Source: CAYNVQ01 sp964400735 (GTDB lineage: Bacteria; Acidobacteriota; Aminicenantia; Aminicenantales; Aminicenantaceae). Taken from it: a stretch of DNA of 64,000 nucleotides. The stretch is from the NCBI GenBank assembly GCA_964400735.1, contig CAYNVQ010000003.1, positions 310,001 through 374,000 on the forward strand, in the 5' to 3' direction. The notes beneath the pieces are model-generated. The model had not been told where the DNA came from and searched no databases. It worked only from the letters and a program-made list of their open reading frames with translations. Position numbers and translations under genes: made by a program. Positions 8,976 through 18,316 of this stretch are shown here, one piece after another (within the stretch, counting starts at the first letter, position 1; each line of letters starts with the position of its first letter).

Positions 8976-9538
8976 CGAGAAAAAAAAGGCTGAATCTGAA
9001 TCTTGCCAGCCATCCGCTGAGAAACCGGAGATTCTTTTTTCTGCTTATCGGCATTCTGAGCCTCTTGCTTGTGGTCGTTTTAGGTTTGGGGGGGTACACA
9101 TACTGGAAGTACAGCACCAAAAATAGAGATTTCGAGAGGAATTGGGCCCAAATCGAAAACAAAATAAGGAATGCACAAAGGGAAGAAAAAAGGCTGACCG
9201 TTCAGATCGAAGAGGCAGCCAAGAAATACCAGGGCCAGGTCACTTCGCTCAATACTCTGATATTGAAGAAGAGCTTTTCGTGGGCAGATTTTCTTTCCTC
9301 CCTTGAAGAGGCTCTCCCTGAATCCTGCTATATCGTGTCTCTAGAACCGGCTTTGGTAAAAGACAATCAAACGGAGGTCAGGCTCGAAGTGGTTGCGCCC
9401 AATCTGGATGAACTTTTGAATCTGAATAGAAATCTTTACGAAAAGAATTTCAGCAGCATCCGGATCATCAGCGAATCCACAAATGAGACCGGCTTTCTGG
9501 TATCGGAGATATCTCTAATCTATGAAAGAACTTTTTGA
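8972..9538 (+). CDS. pilN: PilN-like pilus alignment protein
   Basis: A 188-residue bitopic protein. A short cytoplasmic tail contains 'LNLNLASHPLRNRR', the conserved PilN segment ('iNLlp...r') that docks into PilM. One membrane helix follows (about 24-46), then a coiled-coil stretch (about 50-85) and a periplasmic ferredoxin-like domain ('WADFLSSLEEALPESCYI...'). It forms a heterodimer with PilO in the inner-membrane alignment complex. Translationally coupled to the gene before (ATGA) and overlapping pilO by 17 bp. Confidence 0.85.
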   Translation: MTRKKRLNLNLASHPLRNRRFFFLLIGILSLLLVVVLGLGGYTYWKYSTKNRDFERNWAQIENKIRNAQREEKRLTVQIEEAAKKYQGQVTSLNTLILKKSFSWADFLSSLEEALPESCYIVSLEPALVKDNQTEVRLEVVAPNLDELLNLNRNLYEKNFSSIRIISESTNETGFLVSEISLIYERTF

Positions 9539-10085
9539 TCTTCTTACCGCCAAGGAGCGCCGGGGTTTAACCGTGGTCTGCATCCTTCTATCGGTTTCCC
9601 TGATATTTCATTTAACATTCGCCGTTCGCGAGAAAAGAACCTATCTCCGTTCTGTCGAATCCCTTCCCTCAAAACAGCGGGAATATGAAAATATCTTGGA
9701 GATGAACAATGGTAAAAAGGCAGAGTGGCTGAGATGGGATGAAGCCCGCCGCGAGATACCTCAGATAGAAAAGGTTTATTTCTACAGGTCAGCGGATGTT
9801 GCGAACGAAGTGAGGTTGGACCTCAGGAAGCTTTTTCAGGTGACCAATGTGCGCTGTGTGTCCGATTTGAGGTTTGACTACAGCGATGAAAAAAGTGAAC
9901 GAATGAAGAGGGTTCAAGTAAGGTTCACTTTAGCTGGGACCTACTATGCCCTAAAAAAATTCATCTACGAGGTCGAAAGACGGCCTAAGTTCTTGATGGT
10001 CGAAAAAATCGACTTTAATGATGTGACCCCCCAGGGAGGCTTTATTGAACTGGTCATTGTCCTGGCAGGCTATTATGAAAGCTAG
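9522..10085 (+). CDS. pilO: PilO-like pilus alignment protein
   Basis: A 187-residue bitopic protein with one membrane helix (about 17-36), a coiled-coil segment (about 40-75) and a periplasmic domain with the PilO-type strand 'VQVRFTLAGTYYALKKFIYEVE' (about 130-155). It partners PilN. Identity rests on order, size and topology more than on strong motifs. The start lies inside the pilN end and the stop overlaps the next start, consistent with tight operon coupling. Confidence 0.82.
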   Translation: MKELFDLLTAKERRGLTVVCILLSVSLIFHLTFAVREKRTYLRSVESLPSKQREYENILEMNNGKKAEWLRWDEARREIPQIEKVYFYRSADVANEVRLDLRKLFQVTNVRCVSDLRFDYSDEKSERMKRVQVRFTLAGTYYALKKFIYEVERRPKFLMVEKIDFNDVTPQGGFIELVIVLAGYYES

Positions 10086-10584
10086 AGTGTCCATAATAGC
10101 TTTTTTTATTCTTGCTTCAGGAATATTTCTCTATTCGGGAATAACCCAGCAGGAAAAAGGGGGAGAATCTCGTGAACAACAGGAGACGGGAAGTCTTATA
10201 AAAAAGGAATTGCTGGCATTAAGGAATAAGCCATTTTCTGCACCTCAGCGCAATATTTTCGTCAGACAAAGGATGAGCAGCCAAAGAAATGATGACTCCC
10301 CGTTGGCCCCCAGAAACTTCCAGATGCCAAATACCGGAGAATCGCCTAACCAGGAGCAAACAGAAACAAAAAATATCGGATTCAATCTGAATTATATCGG
10401 GTATGTTAAATCCGGAGATAGAGTCGTGGCGTTGATCCTCCTGGAGGGCGAAGCTTATGCTGTCGAGTCTGGAGATGTTTTCGGAGCCGGACTAACCGTG
10501 GGAGAGATTTCTCCGGAAGACATCGAAATCATCGGCTCAGATTCGACATCGAAAAAGATTATATTGGAAGGAGAACGGCGATGA
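10075..10584 (+). CDS. pilP: PilP/GspC-like periplasmic link to the secretin
   Basis: About 169 residues. An N-terminal membrane helix (about 5-22), without a lipobox cysteine, is followed by a low-complexity linker and a C-terminal HR/PilP-type beta domain (about 105-165) with the hallmark 'YIGYVKSGDRVVALILLEGEAYAVESGD'. This domain contacts the N0 domain of the secretin and links it to PilN/PilO. I chose ATG 10075; an upstream in-frame ATG at 10045 lies deep in pilO. Canonical PilP is a lipoprotein, so this one is anchored differently. It overlaps pilQ by 4 bp. Confidence 0.8.
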   Translation: MKARVSIIAFFILASGIFLYSGITQQEKGGESREQQETGSLIKKELLALRNKPFSAPQRNIFVRQRMSSQRNDDSPLAPRNFQMPNTGESPNQEQTETKNIGFNLNYIGYVKSGDRVVALILLEGEAYAVESGDVFGAGLTVGEISPEDIEIIGSDSTSKKIILEGERR

Positions 10585-12734
10585 AAAAAGCGATATTTTT
10601 GTCCGTAATCGTGTTTGTTTTGATTTTAGCCGGATGTTCGACCTTCAACCAGAACTATAGATTAGGCACGCAAGCTGCGACCAACAAGGATTGGGACAAG
10701 GCCATAATGTATTACGAAAAAGCCATTCAAGAAGATCCCGACAATTCCGCTTACAGACTGGCCCTAACTCGAGCGAAAATCTTAGCCAGCTATTTCCATG
10801 TTTTTACAGCCAGAAAACTAGCGGCCGAAGGGAAAAAGGAAGAAGCCTTGGTTGAATATGAAAAAGCCCTTGCCTATGATCCCACCAATAGAACCATCGC
10901 TGCAGAAGCGAAAAGGCTGACAGAGGAAAAAGAGGAAGAGCCCCGGCCTGTCGAGACAAAGATAGAGCCGCCTATAAAGCTGCAAGTTAGCGACCAAAAA
11001 CTCCAGCTGAACTTTATGCATGACCAAGTGAGGCTGAAGGATATTTTCCAGGCTCTCGGAAAGCACGCCCGAATAAACATTTTGTTCGATGAGCAGTTCA
11101 AAGATATTCCCTTCTCAGTCGATCTGTCAGACCGGACATTCGAGCAGGCCGTGAATTCTCTCTGCATGGCCACCAAAAATTTCTACAGGGTCATCGATGA
11201 GAGCACGATCATCGTTGTTCCGGATCTTCCCGCCAAGAGAATCCAGTATGAACTGAATGCAGTAAAGACGTTTTACCTTTCCAATGTCAATGCCGAAGAC
11301 CTTCAGTCCTCTTTGATGCAGATACTACGATCCCAATTTAGAGCCCCTCAACTGATTGTGGACAAGAACCTCAATTCCATCACCTTAAGGGATGCCCCGG
11401 AGGTCTTGGAGCTGGCCGAAAAGCTGATCAAAGCATGGGATAAGCCCAGGGGGGAAGTCGTCATAGATTTGGAGATTATGGAGGTGTCCCGACAAAAACT
11501 CAAGACATTCGGACTGGAGTTTGACCAGTTCTTGATGGGATTGGCATACTCAGGGGGAGAAAATCCGCCTACAGAATCCGGCTGGTACGACCTCTCCAAA
11601 ATAGATTTGGGAAATAAGGCCAATTATCAGGTCACGCTTCCCTCGGCTTTCCTCAGTTTTTTAGAGACCGATGAGGATACAAAAATCATATCCCAGCCCA
11701 GACTGAGAGGAATCGAGGGCGAAGAGATCAGCTATCTGGTGGGGGATAAAATTCCCATTCCGAGGACCTCCTTTACGCCCTTTGCCGCGGGGGGGGTAGC
11801 CCAGCAGCCGATTACCTCTTTCGAGTATGAGGATGTGGGTATCGACATCAAAATCACGCCGAAGATACATTATGAAAACGAAGTCACTCTGGAATTGGAA
11901 ATGAACATCAAATCAGTGGGGGGAACCGGAGTGGCGGACATTCCTATCATCAGCACCAGAGAGGTAAAAAATGTCATCAGGCTCAAAGACGGGGAGACCA
12001 ATCTGCTGGCCGGTCTGCTGAAAGATGAAGAAAGGCTTGCCGTAAAGGGGATTATCGGACTGAAAAACATTCCGGTTCTAGGAGGCTTGTTTTCAAGTAC
12101 CGAGAAGAACATCCAGCAGACGGATGTGATCCTGACCATAACACCCTACATCATCCGGTCCGTCCCATTTACTGAGACGGATTTCGAGCCCCTTTGGGTA
12201 AACTTGGGAGCATCCGCTTTTTCTATGCAGGAAGGAGCTGGAGGGTTGAGAAGGGAAGCGGATATCGATAGGGCGATGGCCGCAGCTGGCGGTGAGGAAC
12301 GATCTGGAACGCCCGAAGGAAATAACAATGTGCGTTTCAGCCCTGCCAATTTTGAAATTACCGAAGGAAGAGAGGTTAGAGTGAGCGTTGTGGTACAGTC
12401 TCAAGAGGAGGTCAGCGCCATGACCTTGAATTTATCCTTCAATCCTCAGGTTTTAAGACTGAAAGAGATTGTTAAAGGAAGCATTGCCGCTCGGCTGGGC
12501 GAAGAGGTCCCTTTTCTCCAGAATATCGACAATTCGTCCGGAAGCTGCACCATAGGCTTTTCTAGCACCGATGTATCTCGAGGCTTCAAGGGGGCTGGAA
12601 GAGTGGCGACCTTGGTTTTTGAAGCAGCGGCTAAGGGAGACACCCCTTTAGCTTTTTCGAGCGTCACAGCCAATAATCCTGCTGGCCGCGCTATCCAATT
12701 CGATGCGGCTGAGGGTAGAGTGCGGGTTCGCTAG
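10581..12734 (+). CDS. pilQ: Secretin (PilQ/GspD) lipoprotein with TPR and C-terminal cohesin-like domain
   Basis: A 717-residue outer-membrane secretin, the pore through which the pilus passes. The signal peptide has lipobox LAGC (C19). TPR-like repeats (about 25-110, 'KDWDKAIMYYEKAIQEDP', 'KKEEALVEYEKALAYDP') precede an STN/N0 domain (about 145-215), a NolW/N1 module (about 220-290) and the secretin barrel (about 290-535) with 'VPVLGGLFSS'. After a linker, residues 584-717 form a cohesin-like beta-sandwich ('FSPANFEITEGREVRVSVVV', 'MTLNLSFNPQVLRLKEI', 'GRVATLVFEA'). The TPRs could self-pilot the secretin in the absence of PilF. The C-terminal domain may bind surface partners or peptidoglycan; its role is unknown. 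Confidence 0.92.
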   Translation: MKKAIFLSVIVFVLILAGCSTFNQNYRLGTQAATNKDWDKAIMYYEKAIQEDPDNSAYRLALTRAKILASYFHVFTARKLAAEGKKEEALVEYEKALAYDPTNRTIAAEAKRLTEEKEEEPRPVETKIEPPIKLQVSDQKLQLNFMHDQVRLKDIFQALGKHARINILFDEQFKDIPFSVDLSDRTFEQAVNSLCMATKNFYRVIDESTIIVVPDLPAKRIQYELNAVKTFYLSNVNAEDLQSSLMQILRSQFRAPQLIVDKNLNSITLRDAPEVLELAEKLIKAWDKPRGEVVIDLEIMEVSRQKLKTFGLEFDQFLMGLAYSGGENPPTESGWYDLSKIDLGNKANYQVTLPSAFLSFLETDEDTKIISQPRLRGIEGEEISYLVGDKIPIPRTSFTPFAAGGVAQQPITSFEYEDVGIDIKITPKIHYENEVTLELEMNIKSVGGTGVADIPIISTREVKNVIRLKDGETNLLAGLLKDEERLAVKGIIGLKNIPVLGGLFSSTEKNIQQTDVILTITPYIIRSVPFTETDFEPLWVNLGASAFSMQEGAGGLRREADIDRAMAAAGGEERSGTPEGNNNVRFSPANFEITEGREVRVSVVVQSQEEVSAMTLNLSFNPQVLRLKEIVKGSIAARLGEEVPFLQNIDNSSGSCTIGFSSTDVSRGFKGAGRVATLVFEAAAKGDTPLAFSSVTANNPAGRAIQFDAAEGRVRVR

Positions 12735-12914
12735 ATTCTCCGGCTTAAGATCCAGTCCGAAGATCCTCATTTCCGTCATAAAAAAGCTGTCAGGCAGGAT
12801 AGCTCTCCTCTTCGAGGAACCAGGTCTGCTCGCCTTGAATGGATTCCTAACACGCCTGCCTAACATCCAAGAGAACCGTCAAGCTGATGAGGAGGTTTAT
12901 GATTCGGCCGCTGA

Positions 12915-12943
12915 TTGACTAAAATGCCACTTTAAGATAAAAT
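12915..12943 (+). promoter_or_regulatory. Promoter for the tRNA gene
   Basis: TTGACT (12915-12920), 17-bp spacer, TAAAAT (12938-12943). The expected start near 12950 is just before the mature tRNA 5' end at 12954. Confidence 0.65.
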
Positions 12944-12953
12944 TTTTCCCACC

Positions 12954-13030
12954 GGCGGTGTAGCTCAGGTGGTTAGAGCATGCGGCTCATATCCGCAGTG
13001 TCGGGGGTTCAAGTCCCTCCACCGCCACCA
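12954..13030 (+). tRNA. tRNA with CAU anticodon (elongator Met or Ile2)
   Basis: A complete cloverleaf. The 7-bp acceptor GGCGGTG/CACCGCC is perfect, with an encoded CCA at 13028-13030. D arm GCTC...GAGC; anticodon stem TGCGG/CCGCA with loop CTCATAT (anticodon CAT); T arm GGGGGTTCAAGTCCCTC. The paired first base (G1-C72) excludes initiator fMet. The sequence alone does not separate elongator Met from Ile2, whose C34 would be converted to lysidine by TilS. The next gene is tilS, which makes Ile2 an interesting option. Confidence 0.95.
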
Positions 13031-13215
13031 TTTCTTTTAAAGTATTCGTTTTCAAGGGTTGAATTCGAACGGTTGGAGCAGGCGATGGGCAGAACTTTGG
13101 CCTTCCCGTTTGCTCTTGTATAATAGGTTTAACTTGAGGACATGATGGATTCGAATCCATCGGTTGAAGAGAGGGGATCAAAGAGAGATGTTTGAGTTCC
13201 AGTCAGAGAAAAAAA

Positions 13216-14598
13216 ATGATTCTGAAAACATTTAAAGAAACCATCCTCAAATATAAGCTTTTGAAAAAGCGAGACAGAATACTTTTGGCCTGTTCGGGAG
13301 GCCTGGATTCAACGGGATTGTTGACCCTGTTCCTGGAACTAAGGAAGGATTGGCATTTGGATCTTTTTTTAGGACATTTTAATCACCGGCTTCGTTCCAG
13401 CGCGTCGGAGGATGAACAGTTTGTAAGAAGAATGGCTCATGAAAAGGCCATACCCATATTCGTTGCCTCGGAAGATGTCCGTTCCTTTGCCGAAAAAAAA
13501 GGATTGAATCTTGAGGAAGCGGGCCGAATACGGCGCTATGAATTCTTGACGCAAACGGCGAAAAAAATCGGGGTCGCCAAAATTGCGACGGGTCATACCA
13601 TGAATGATCAGGCCGAGACTTTTTTGCTCCGTGTCATGAGAGGAAGCGGTTTGAAGGGTTTGGGAAGTATCTATCCGGCAGTGGAAGGAACCATCATCCG
13701 GCCGCTGCTTTTTGTGGAAAGACAGGATATCGAGGAATATCTTCGCGGCAGGGAGATCGAATACTGCCGGGATGAATCCAATCTTGACCGGAATTTTTTA
13801 AGAAACAGAATCCGCCTCGACCTGATTCCTTTTATCCAGGAAAATTTTGCGCCGAAGATTATCCCTCAGATAAGCAAAATAGTCTCCATCATCCAGGAAG
13901 AAGATGCTTTGCTGGAAAAACTGGCTATTCATGAAGCCAAAGAAGCAATCCTTTTTGAGCCTGAAGAAGTCCGTCTGGACCTGAAAAAAGCTCTGGTTCT
14001 CCCCGAAGCCCTGAGAAGGAGAGTCGTTCGGCATTTCCTGAGGGAAATCAAGGGCGATTTAAGAGGGATTTCCTTCGAAGATGTCGAGGCCGTCTTGAAC
14101 TTGGCGGAAGGAGAGAGTTTCCAGCTAAAAAAGAAGCTTCTTCTGAAAAGGGAAAAAGGCTTGGTTTTACGAAGGGTGGAAGGTCGTTTCGAGCCGGCTT
14201 ACGAATATTTTTGGAATGGTTCTGCGCCTTTAAAAATCGCCGAGATTAATCTGGTGGTGGCCTCAGAAAGGATAAAGAGTCTTCCTTCTCCTCGGGCCTT
14301 TGATGATGATTCCCAGGCCTATCTGGATGCGGCCAAGATTCGTTTCCCTTTGTTGGTCAGGAACCGGCGGGAAGGAGACAGGTATCGGCCCCTGGGCGCG
14401 CCGGGCAGCAAGAAGCTTAAAGAGGTGATGAGAGCTAAAGGCATTCCTTTGGAAGAGAGGGAGCGCAGGCCTGTATTCATTTCGGGTGACGAGATCATCT
14501 GGGTCGTGGGCCTTCCGGTTGCCGAGAAGTTCAAAGTGAGCGAAAGGACAAAGGAAATTTTGACGCTGACGGTGTCGCTGGATGAGCTTCAGAGATAA
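13216..14598 (+). CDS. tilS: tRNA(Ile)-lysidine synthetase
   Basis: About 460 residues. It ATP-dependently attaches lysine to C34 of tRNA-Ile(CAU) so that it reads AUA instead of AUG. The N-terminal PP-loop has SGGLDS at 27-32, followed by 'GHFNHRLR', 'ATGHTMNDQAETFLLRVMRGSGLKGL' split over the active site, and 'RNRIRLDLIP'. The central TilS substrate-binding domain and C-terminal TilS_C domain ('RREGDRYRPLGAPGSKKLKEVM') are complete. I chose ATG 13216 over TTG 13192 because homologues begin close before the PP-loop. It follows the CAU tRNA and converges with asnB, overlapping it by 10 bp. Confidence 0.95.
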   Translation: MILKTFKETILKYKLLKKRDRILLACSGGLDSTGLLTLFLELRKDWHLDLFLGHFNHRLRSSASEDEQFVRRMAHEKAIPIFVASEDVRSFAEKKGLNLEEAGRIRRYEFLTQTAKKIGVAKIATGHTMNDQAETFLLRVMRGSGLKGLGSIYPAVEGTIIRPLLFVERQDIEEYLRGREIEYCRDESNLDRNFLRNRIRLDLIPFIQENFAPKIIPQISKIVSIIQEEDALLEKLAIHEAKEAILFEPEEVRLDLKKALVLPEALRRRVVRHFLREIKGDLRGISFEDVEAVLNLAEGESFQLKKKLLLKREKGLVLRRVEGRFEPAYEYFWNGSAPLKIAEINLVVASERIKSLPSPRAFDDDSQAYLDAAKIRFPLLVRNRREGDRYRPLGAPGSKKLKEVMRAKGIPLEERERRPVFISGDEIIWVVGLPVAEKFKVSERTKEILTLTVSLDELQR

Positions 14599-16487
14599 GT
14601 TTCTCTCCAGATTTCGAAGACCAGAAGACTCCAGAGTTGGTGGCTGAAATTTTCCTTTTGTTTGAAATGTGAATCGATCATTCTTTCGATAGGTTCGAAG
14701 TTAAAGAGTCCTCCCTCATGAATCCTTTTGCGGTTCAAATAATCGGTCAATAGATCCCTTAGATCTTTCCTCAGCCAGTGTTTGATGGGGATACTGAACC
14801 CCTCTTTCGGCCGGTAGATATTTTGACGGGGGAGGATTCGCTCCATGGTTTTTTTGAAGATCCATTTGGTCGTCAATCCCTTCAGCTTTATTCCGCCCGG
14901 CAGGGAATAGGCGAACTCAACGAGCCTGTGGTCGAGAATGGGGACCCTGGTTTCCAAGGAAGCAGCCATGCTCATTCTGTCGACCTTGACTAGAATATCG
15001 TCGACAAGGTACGACCTGAGATCGAGATACAGCTCTCGGTTCAGGGGGTCGAAAGGAGCAGATTCGTCGAGGATATCCCGAAATGGACTTTCCTGGTAGA
15101 GAGGGATGATACCTCTCAGCTTCTGCTGGAAATCATCTGAGTAAAGGTTTTTTTTATTTTCTTCCGAGAGGAACATCATCCAGCGGAGATGCCTATGCTG
15201 CGGGTCGTGCTCGAATCCTTGAGAGAAACGTTTGATTTTATTCCGCACCCCCTTTTTTTTCTGCGAAGGCGGGAGCGTTCGCAAAATCGGAGAGAGCATT
15301 TTTCGGAAAACAAACGCGACGGCCGGCCAGGAGACTTTTTGGGCCTGGTAATGCTCGTACCCACCGAAAAGTTCATCTCCCCCGTCGCCCGAGAGGATTA
15401 CCTTCACGTGATCTCGAGCCATCTTCGAGACCAAATACGTAGGGAAGATAGAAAAATCCCCGAAAGGTTCATCGAGGTGATGGATAAGTTTATCGGTCAG
15501 CTCGAGGGCTTTCGGCTCGAGAACGAGCTCTTCATGTTCGGTCTGAAATTTTTGGGCGATACTCCGGGCAAAACGAAGTTCGTCGTAGGAGGTATCCTTG
15601 AATCCGATGGAAAAAGTCTTGATTGGTGAAGCCCCTAACTCGTGCATCAGTCCCACGATCGATGAGGAATCGATGCCTCCGCTTAGAAAAGCCCCCAAAG
15701 GCACATCGCTGATCAACCGCAGATGGACAGATTCTTTGAGCAGAGAGTACAGTTCATCCATCAGAGAATTCAAGCGCGGTTCGCTGAGCTTTTCTTTGGA
15801 GTTCTCGCTTGTCCCAAGTTTCCAGTAATTCTTAACTTGTATCCGGCCATCTGTATAGACCAAAATGCATCCGGCAGGAAGTTTGGATATGTTACGGTAG
15901 ATAGAAAAGGGAGCGGGAACATATTCGAGCGTCAGGTAAAGGTCGAGAGCCCGGGGATCGAGCTCCCGTTTGACTCCCGGATGGGCGAGAATGGCCTTGA
16001 GTTCTGATCCGAAGATCAAGGTTTTGTCTTCCATCAAGGTGTAATAGAGGGGCTTGATCCCGATACGATCCCTGACCAGGAGGAGGCTCTGGTTTCGGGA
16101 ATCCCATAAAGCAAAAGCAAACATGCCTCGGAGTCTGCTCACGAAGGCTTCTCCCCATTCTTCATAGGCGTGCACGATCGTTTCTGTGTCTGTACGAGTT
16201 TTGAAGATGTGGCCTTTGGAGAGGAGTTCCTCCCTTAGAGTGGGGAAGTTATAAACCTCTCCATTATGGGCGATCCAAACAGAACCGTCTTCGTTGGAGA
16301 GGGGTTGATGTCCGCCCTCGAGGTCGATGATGCTCAAGCGGCGGGCACCCAGTCCGATTTGTTTGGCCGTAAAAACTCCCTGATCATCCGGGCCGCGATG
16401 CGCCAATGTATCGGACATGGTAGAGATGAGGGAAGGTTCGATCGAATCCGTGGTTGCCTGGCAGGCAATTCCGCATATGCCGCACAT
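14589..16487 (-). CDS. asnB: Asparagine synthase, glutamine-hydrolysing
   Basis: A 632-residue enzyme making Asn from Asp, Gln and ATP. It starts MCGICGIA, where Cys2 is the glutaminase nucleophile after Met removal. The N-terminal class II amidotransferase domain has 'LAHRGPDDQGVF' and 'HNGEVYNF'. The synthetase domain has PP-loop 'FLSGGIDSSS', 'SGDGGDELFGGYEHY' and 'VDRMSMAASLETRVPILDHRLVEFA'. It lies directly after the membrane-protein gene (1-bp overlap), so it may belong to a surface-glycan pathway like many exopolysaccharide-linked AsnB paralogues; that is inference. Confidence 0.95.
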   Translation of the reverse strand: MCGICGIACQATTDSIEPSLISTMSDTLAHRGPDDQGVFTAKQIGLGARRLSIIDLEGGHQPLSNEDGSVWIAHNGEVYNFPTLREELLSKGHIFKTRTDTETIVHAYEEWGEAFVSRLRGMFAFALWDSRNQSLLLVRDRIGIKPLYYTLMEDKTLIFGSELKAILAHPGVKRELDPRALDLYLTLEYVPAPFSIYRNISKLPAGCILVYTDGRIQVKNYWKLGTSENSKEKLSEPRLNSLMDELYSLLKESVHLRLISDVPLGAFLSGGIDSSSIVGLMHELGASPIKTFSIGFKDTSYDELRFARSIAQKFQTEHEELVLEPKALELTDKLIHHLDEPFGDFSIFPTYLVSKMARDHVKVILSGDGGDELFGGYEHYQAQKVSWPAVAFVFRKMLSPILRTLPPSQKKKGVRNKIKRFSQGFEHDPQHRHLRWMMFLSEENKKNLYSDDFQQKLRGIIPLYQESPFRDILDESAPFDPLNRELYLDLRSYLVDDILVKVDRMSMAASLETRVPILDHRLVEFAYSLPGGIKLKGLTTKWIFKKTMERILPRQNIYRPKEGFSIPIKHWLRKDLRDLLTDYLNRKRIHEGGLFNFEPIERMIDSHFKQKENFSHQLWSLLVFEIWRETYL

Positions 16488-18316
16488 TATTCCTCAGGAA
16501 CGATATCCACTTCAAAAAACACCCCGAGAAATCTTCTCTCTCGGCTGGTTTCTTCTTCGAAATAGGGAATAGCCCCTTTTGAGGCGCCTATTTTTATCCT
16601 GAAGAGATACAGAGATTTGATATTGAACGCTTTGACCGGCGAAAAGCTGAGCGTCCCTCGTTGCTTGGTGCCCAGCATTATTTTCTTCTTTTGCCTTCCT
16701 ACCTGAACCGTGATTTCGTTTCTCATTCGAGGGTTGTTCAGCAGATGGAAGTCCAGCCGCTTCACCGGATAATAGGTTTTGAGGATCATTTCCGTGGTAT
16801 AGGGTCCAAGAGTCCAGAACCCGCTTTTTTCGACGTCCGATTCCCGAATCCGGGGGAGAAAGTTGTCGTCTAAAAAATGAAGCCAACCAATGTGAGGCTG
16901 AGTGCCGACCTCTTGGCGGAAGGCATTAGGATTGGTGTTGGTGGGAAAATTATTCACTAGAGTCATCTCCACAGGCAAGGCTTTGAAGGGGAGCTTCTTG
17001 GCATGAGTGCCTGGATAATGGGAATGGAAGAACGGGATGATCAGAATCTGGGAGATGAAGACGGCGGCCACCAGCCAGCAGAGTGTGAGTTCCCTCATCT
17101 GTCTTTTGGGGGAAGGGAGAAAAAGAAAGAGCGGATAAATGCTCAAAAAGTACCGGTTGCCCACTGCTCCTCCGGCGTAATTGTCGGGCATGAGCACCAC
17201 ATAGATCATTATTTCTGCAAAAATGGACAGAAAGATCAGCCACTGGAACAATTTTTTCTTCCGGATGAAAAACAGGACAAGAAAAAGCGCGGCCGGAAAG
17301 AAATACCAGACAATCCCGGTGAACCGGCCGAAAAAATAGTAGAACAGATTGTATGGTATGAATTTGGCAGGAAGAAGATGCTTTTCCGCATAGCTGTCGG
17401 ATGTCATCTTTTGTGTATGAATAGAGTCAAAAGTGACTCCTTCTTTCTCCAGAGGATAGGTGTAGTAAAAAGTTTTTCTCTCTCCTCCCTGGTAATTCCA
17501 ATCCCCGGTGACGAGGGCGTTGGAACCCCAAAAAATCGCAGAGGACGCCAGAAAGACCGATAGAATCAAGAGAGATTTCCAAAAATTTTTCCGGAGAAGA
17601 GGAAATAGGAGGAGAGGGCCGAGGAGAACAATATTGACGGGTTTGGAAAAGACGGCCAGACCAGCGATAAAGCCGGCCAGATAGTCGGTTCCATCCGATA
17701 ACAGAAGGGCGTGAAGTCTGCTAGTTGGCTTTTCTCCGGGGTGAATTTCTCCGTATTTGTGTTTGAAACGCCAGAGAAAAAGAATGGCGAAAACGAGGAA
17801 TAGATTGAAAAAATCGGGCTGGATCCACAGAAAATAAACACAGGCCGTAGAGGCAAAAAGGAAGGTGACAACTGCGAAAAGAGAAAGCGGCGGTGGATTA
17901 GTGAGAGAGAAATAGGCATATCCCATCAAGAGGAGAAGAAGGAGAAGAAGGGAGTGAAAAACGAGGAAGCCGTTAACTCCGAATATTCTGACAAATGGAG
18001 ATGCCAAAAGGGGATAGGCGAAAGATTTTGCGTAAAATAGTCTGCTCTGCTTGCCTTTTTTTAAAAATATCCCCAGAGGGCCTGAAGGAAAGAATTCATA
18101 GTACCGGATCAAGTCCTTTTTCGTGTATTCCAGGTCTCTGTCTTGGGCAAGGCTTTGGGTCATCGAGAAATAAATGGCCTGGTCGGCGAAGAGAAAGCCC
18201 TGGTGCGTAGCCGGGAGGTTGACGGACAGAGAGAAACCGAGGGACAGGGCGAAGATCAATAAGATCGCCATAAAACCCGCATTTTGTTTGGAAAACATAC
18301 GGTAAACCAATACCAT
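16487..18316 (-). CDS. Polytopic membrane protein, glycosyltransferase-C-like (function uncertain)
   Basis: A 609-residue protein with about ten to twelve hydrophobic helices in the first two thirds and a soluble C-terminal third. An acidic site sits early in the first loop ('LFADQAIYFSMTQSLAQDRDLEYT'), as in GT-C membrane glycosyltransferases, where an Asp/Glu in extracytoplasmic loop 1 is catalytic. 'PDNYAGGAVGNRYFLSIYPLFLFL' is a pattern often seen in GT39/GT83-type hypothetical proteins. Probable role: transfer of a lipid-linked sugar at the outer face of the inner membrane. It shares an operon with asnB. The ribosome binding site is weak; an internal ATG (MFSKQN, seven codons in) is an alternative start. 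Confidence 0.6.
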   Translation of the reverse strand: MVLVYRMFSKQNAGFMAILLIFALSLGFSLSVNLPATHQGFLFADQAIYFSMTQSLAQDRDLEYTKKDLIRYYEFFPSGPLGIFLKKGKQSRLFYAKSFAYPLLASPFVRIFGVNGFLVFHSLLLLLLLLMGYAYFSLTNPPPLSLFAVVTFLFASTACVYFLWIQPDFFNLFLVFAILFLWRFKHKYGEIHPGEKPTSRLHALLLSDGTDYLAGFIAGLAVFSKPVNIVLLGPLLLFPLLRKNFWKSLLILSVFLASSAIFWGSNALVTGDWNYQGGERKTFYYTYPLEKEGVTFDSIHTQKMTSDSYAEKHLLPAKFIPYNLFYYFFGRFTGIVWYFFPAALFLVLFFIRKKKLFQWLIFLSIFAEIMIYVVLMPDNYAGGAVGNRYFLSIYPLFLFLPSPKRQMRELTLCWLVAAVFISQILIIPFFHSHYPGTHAKKLPFKALPVEMTLVNNFPTNTNPNAFRQEVGTQPHIGWLHFLDDNFLPRIRESDVEKSGFWTLGPYTTEMILKTYYPVKRLDFHLLNNPRMRNEITVQVGRQKKKIMLGTKQRGTLSFSPVKAFNIKSLYLFRIKIGASKGAIPYFEEETSRERRFLGVFFEVDIVPEE

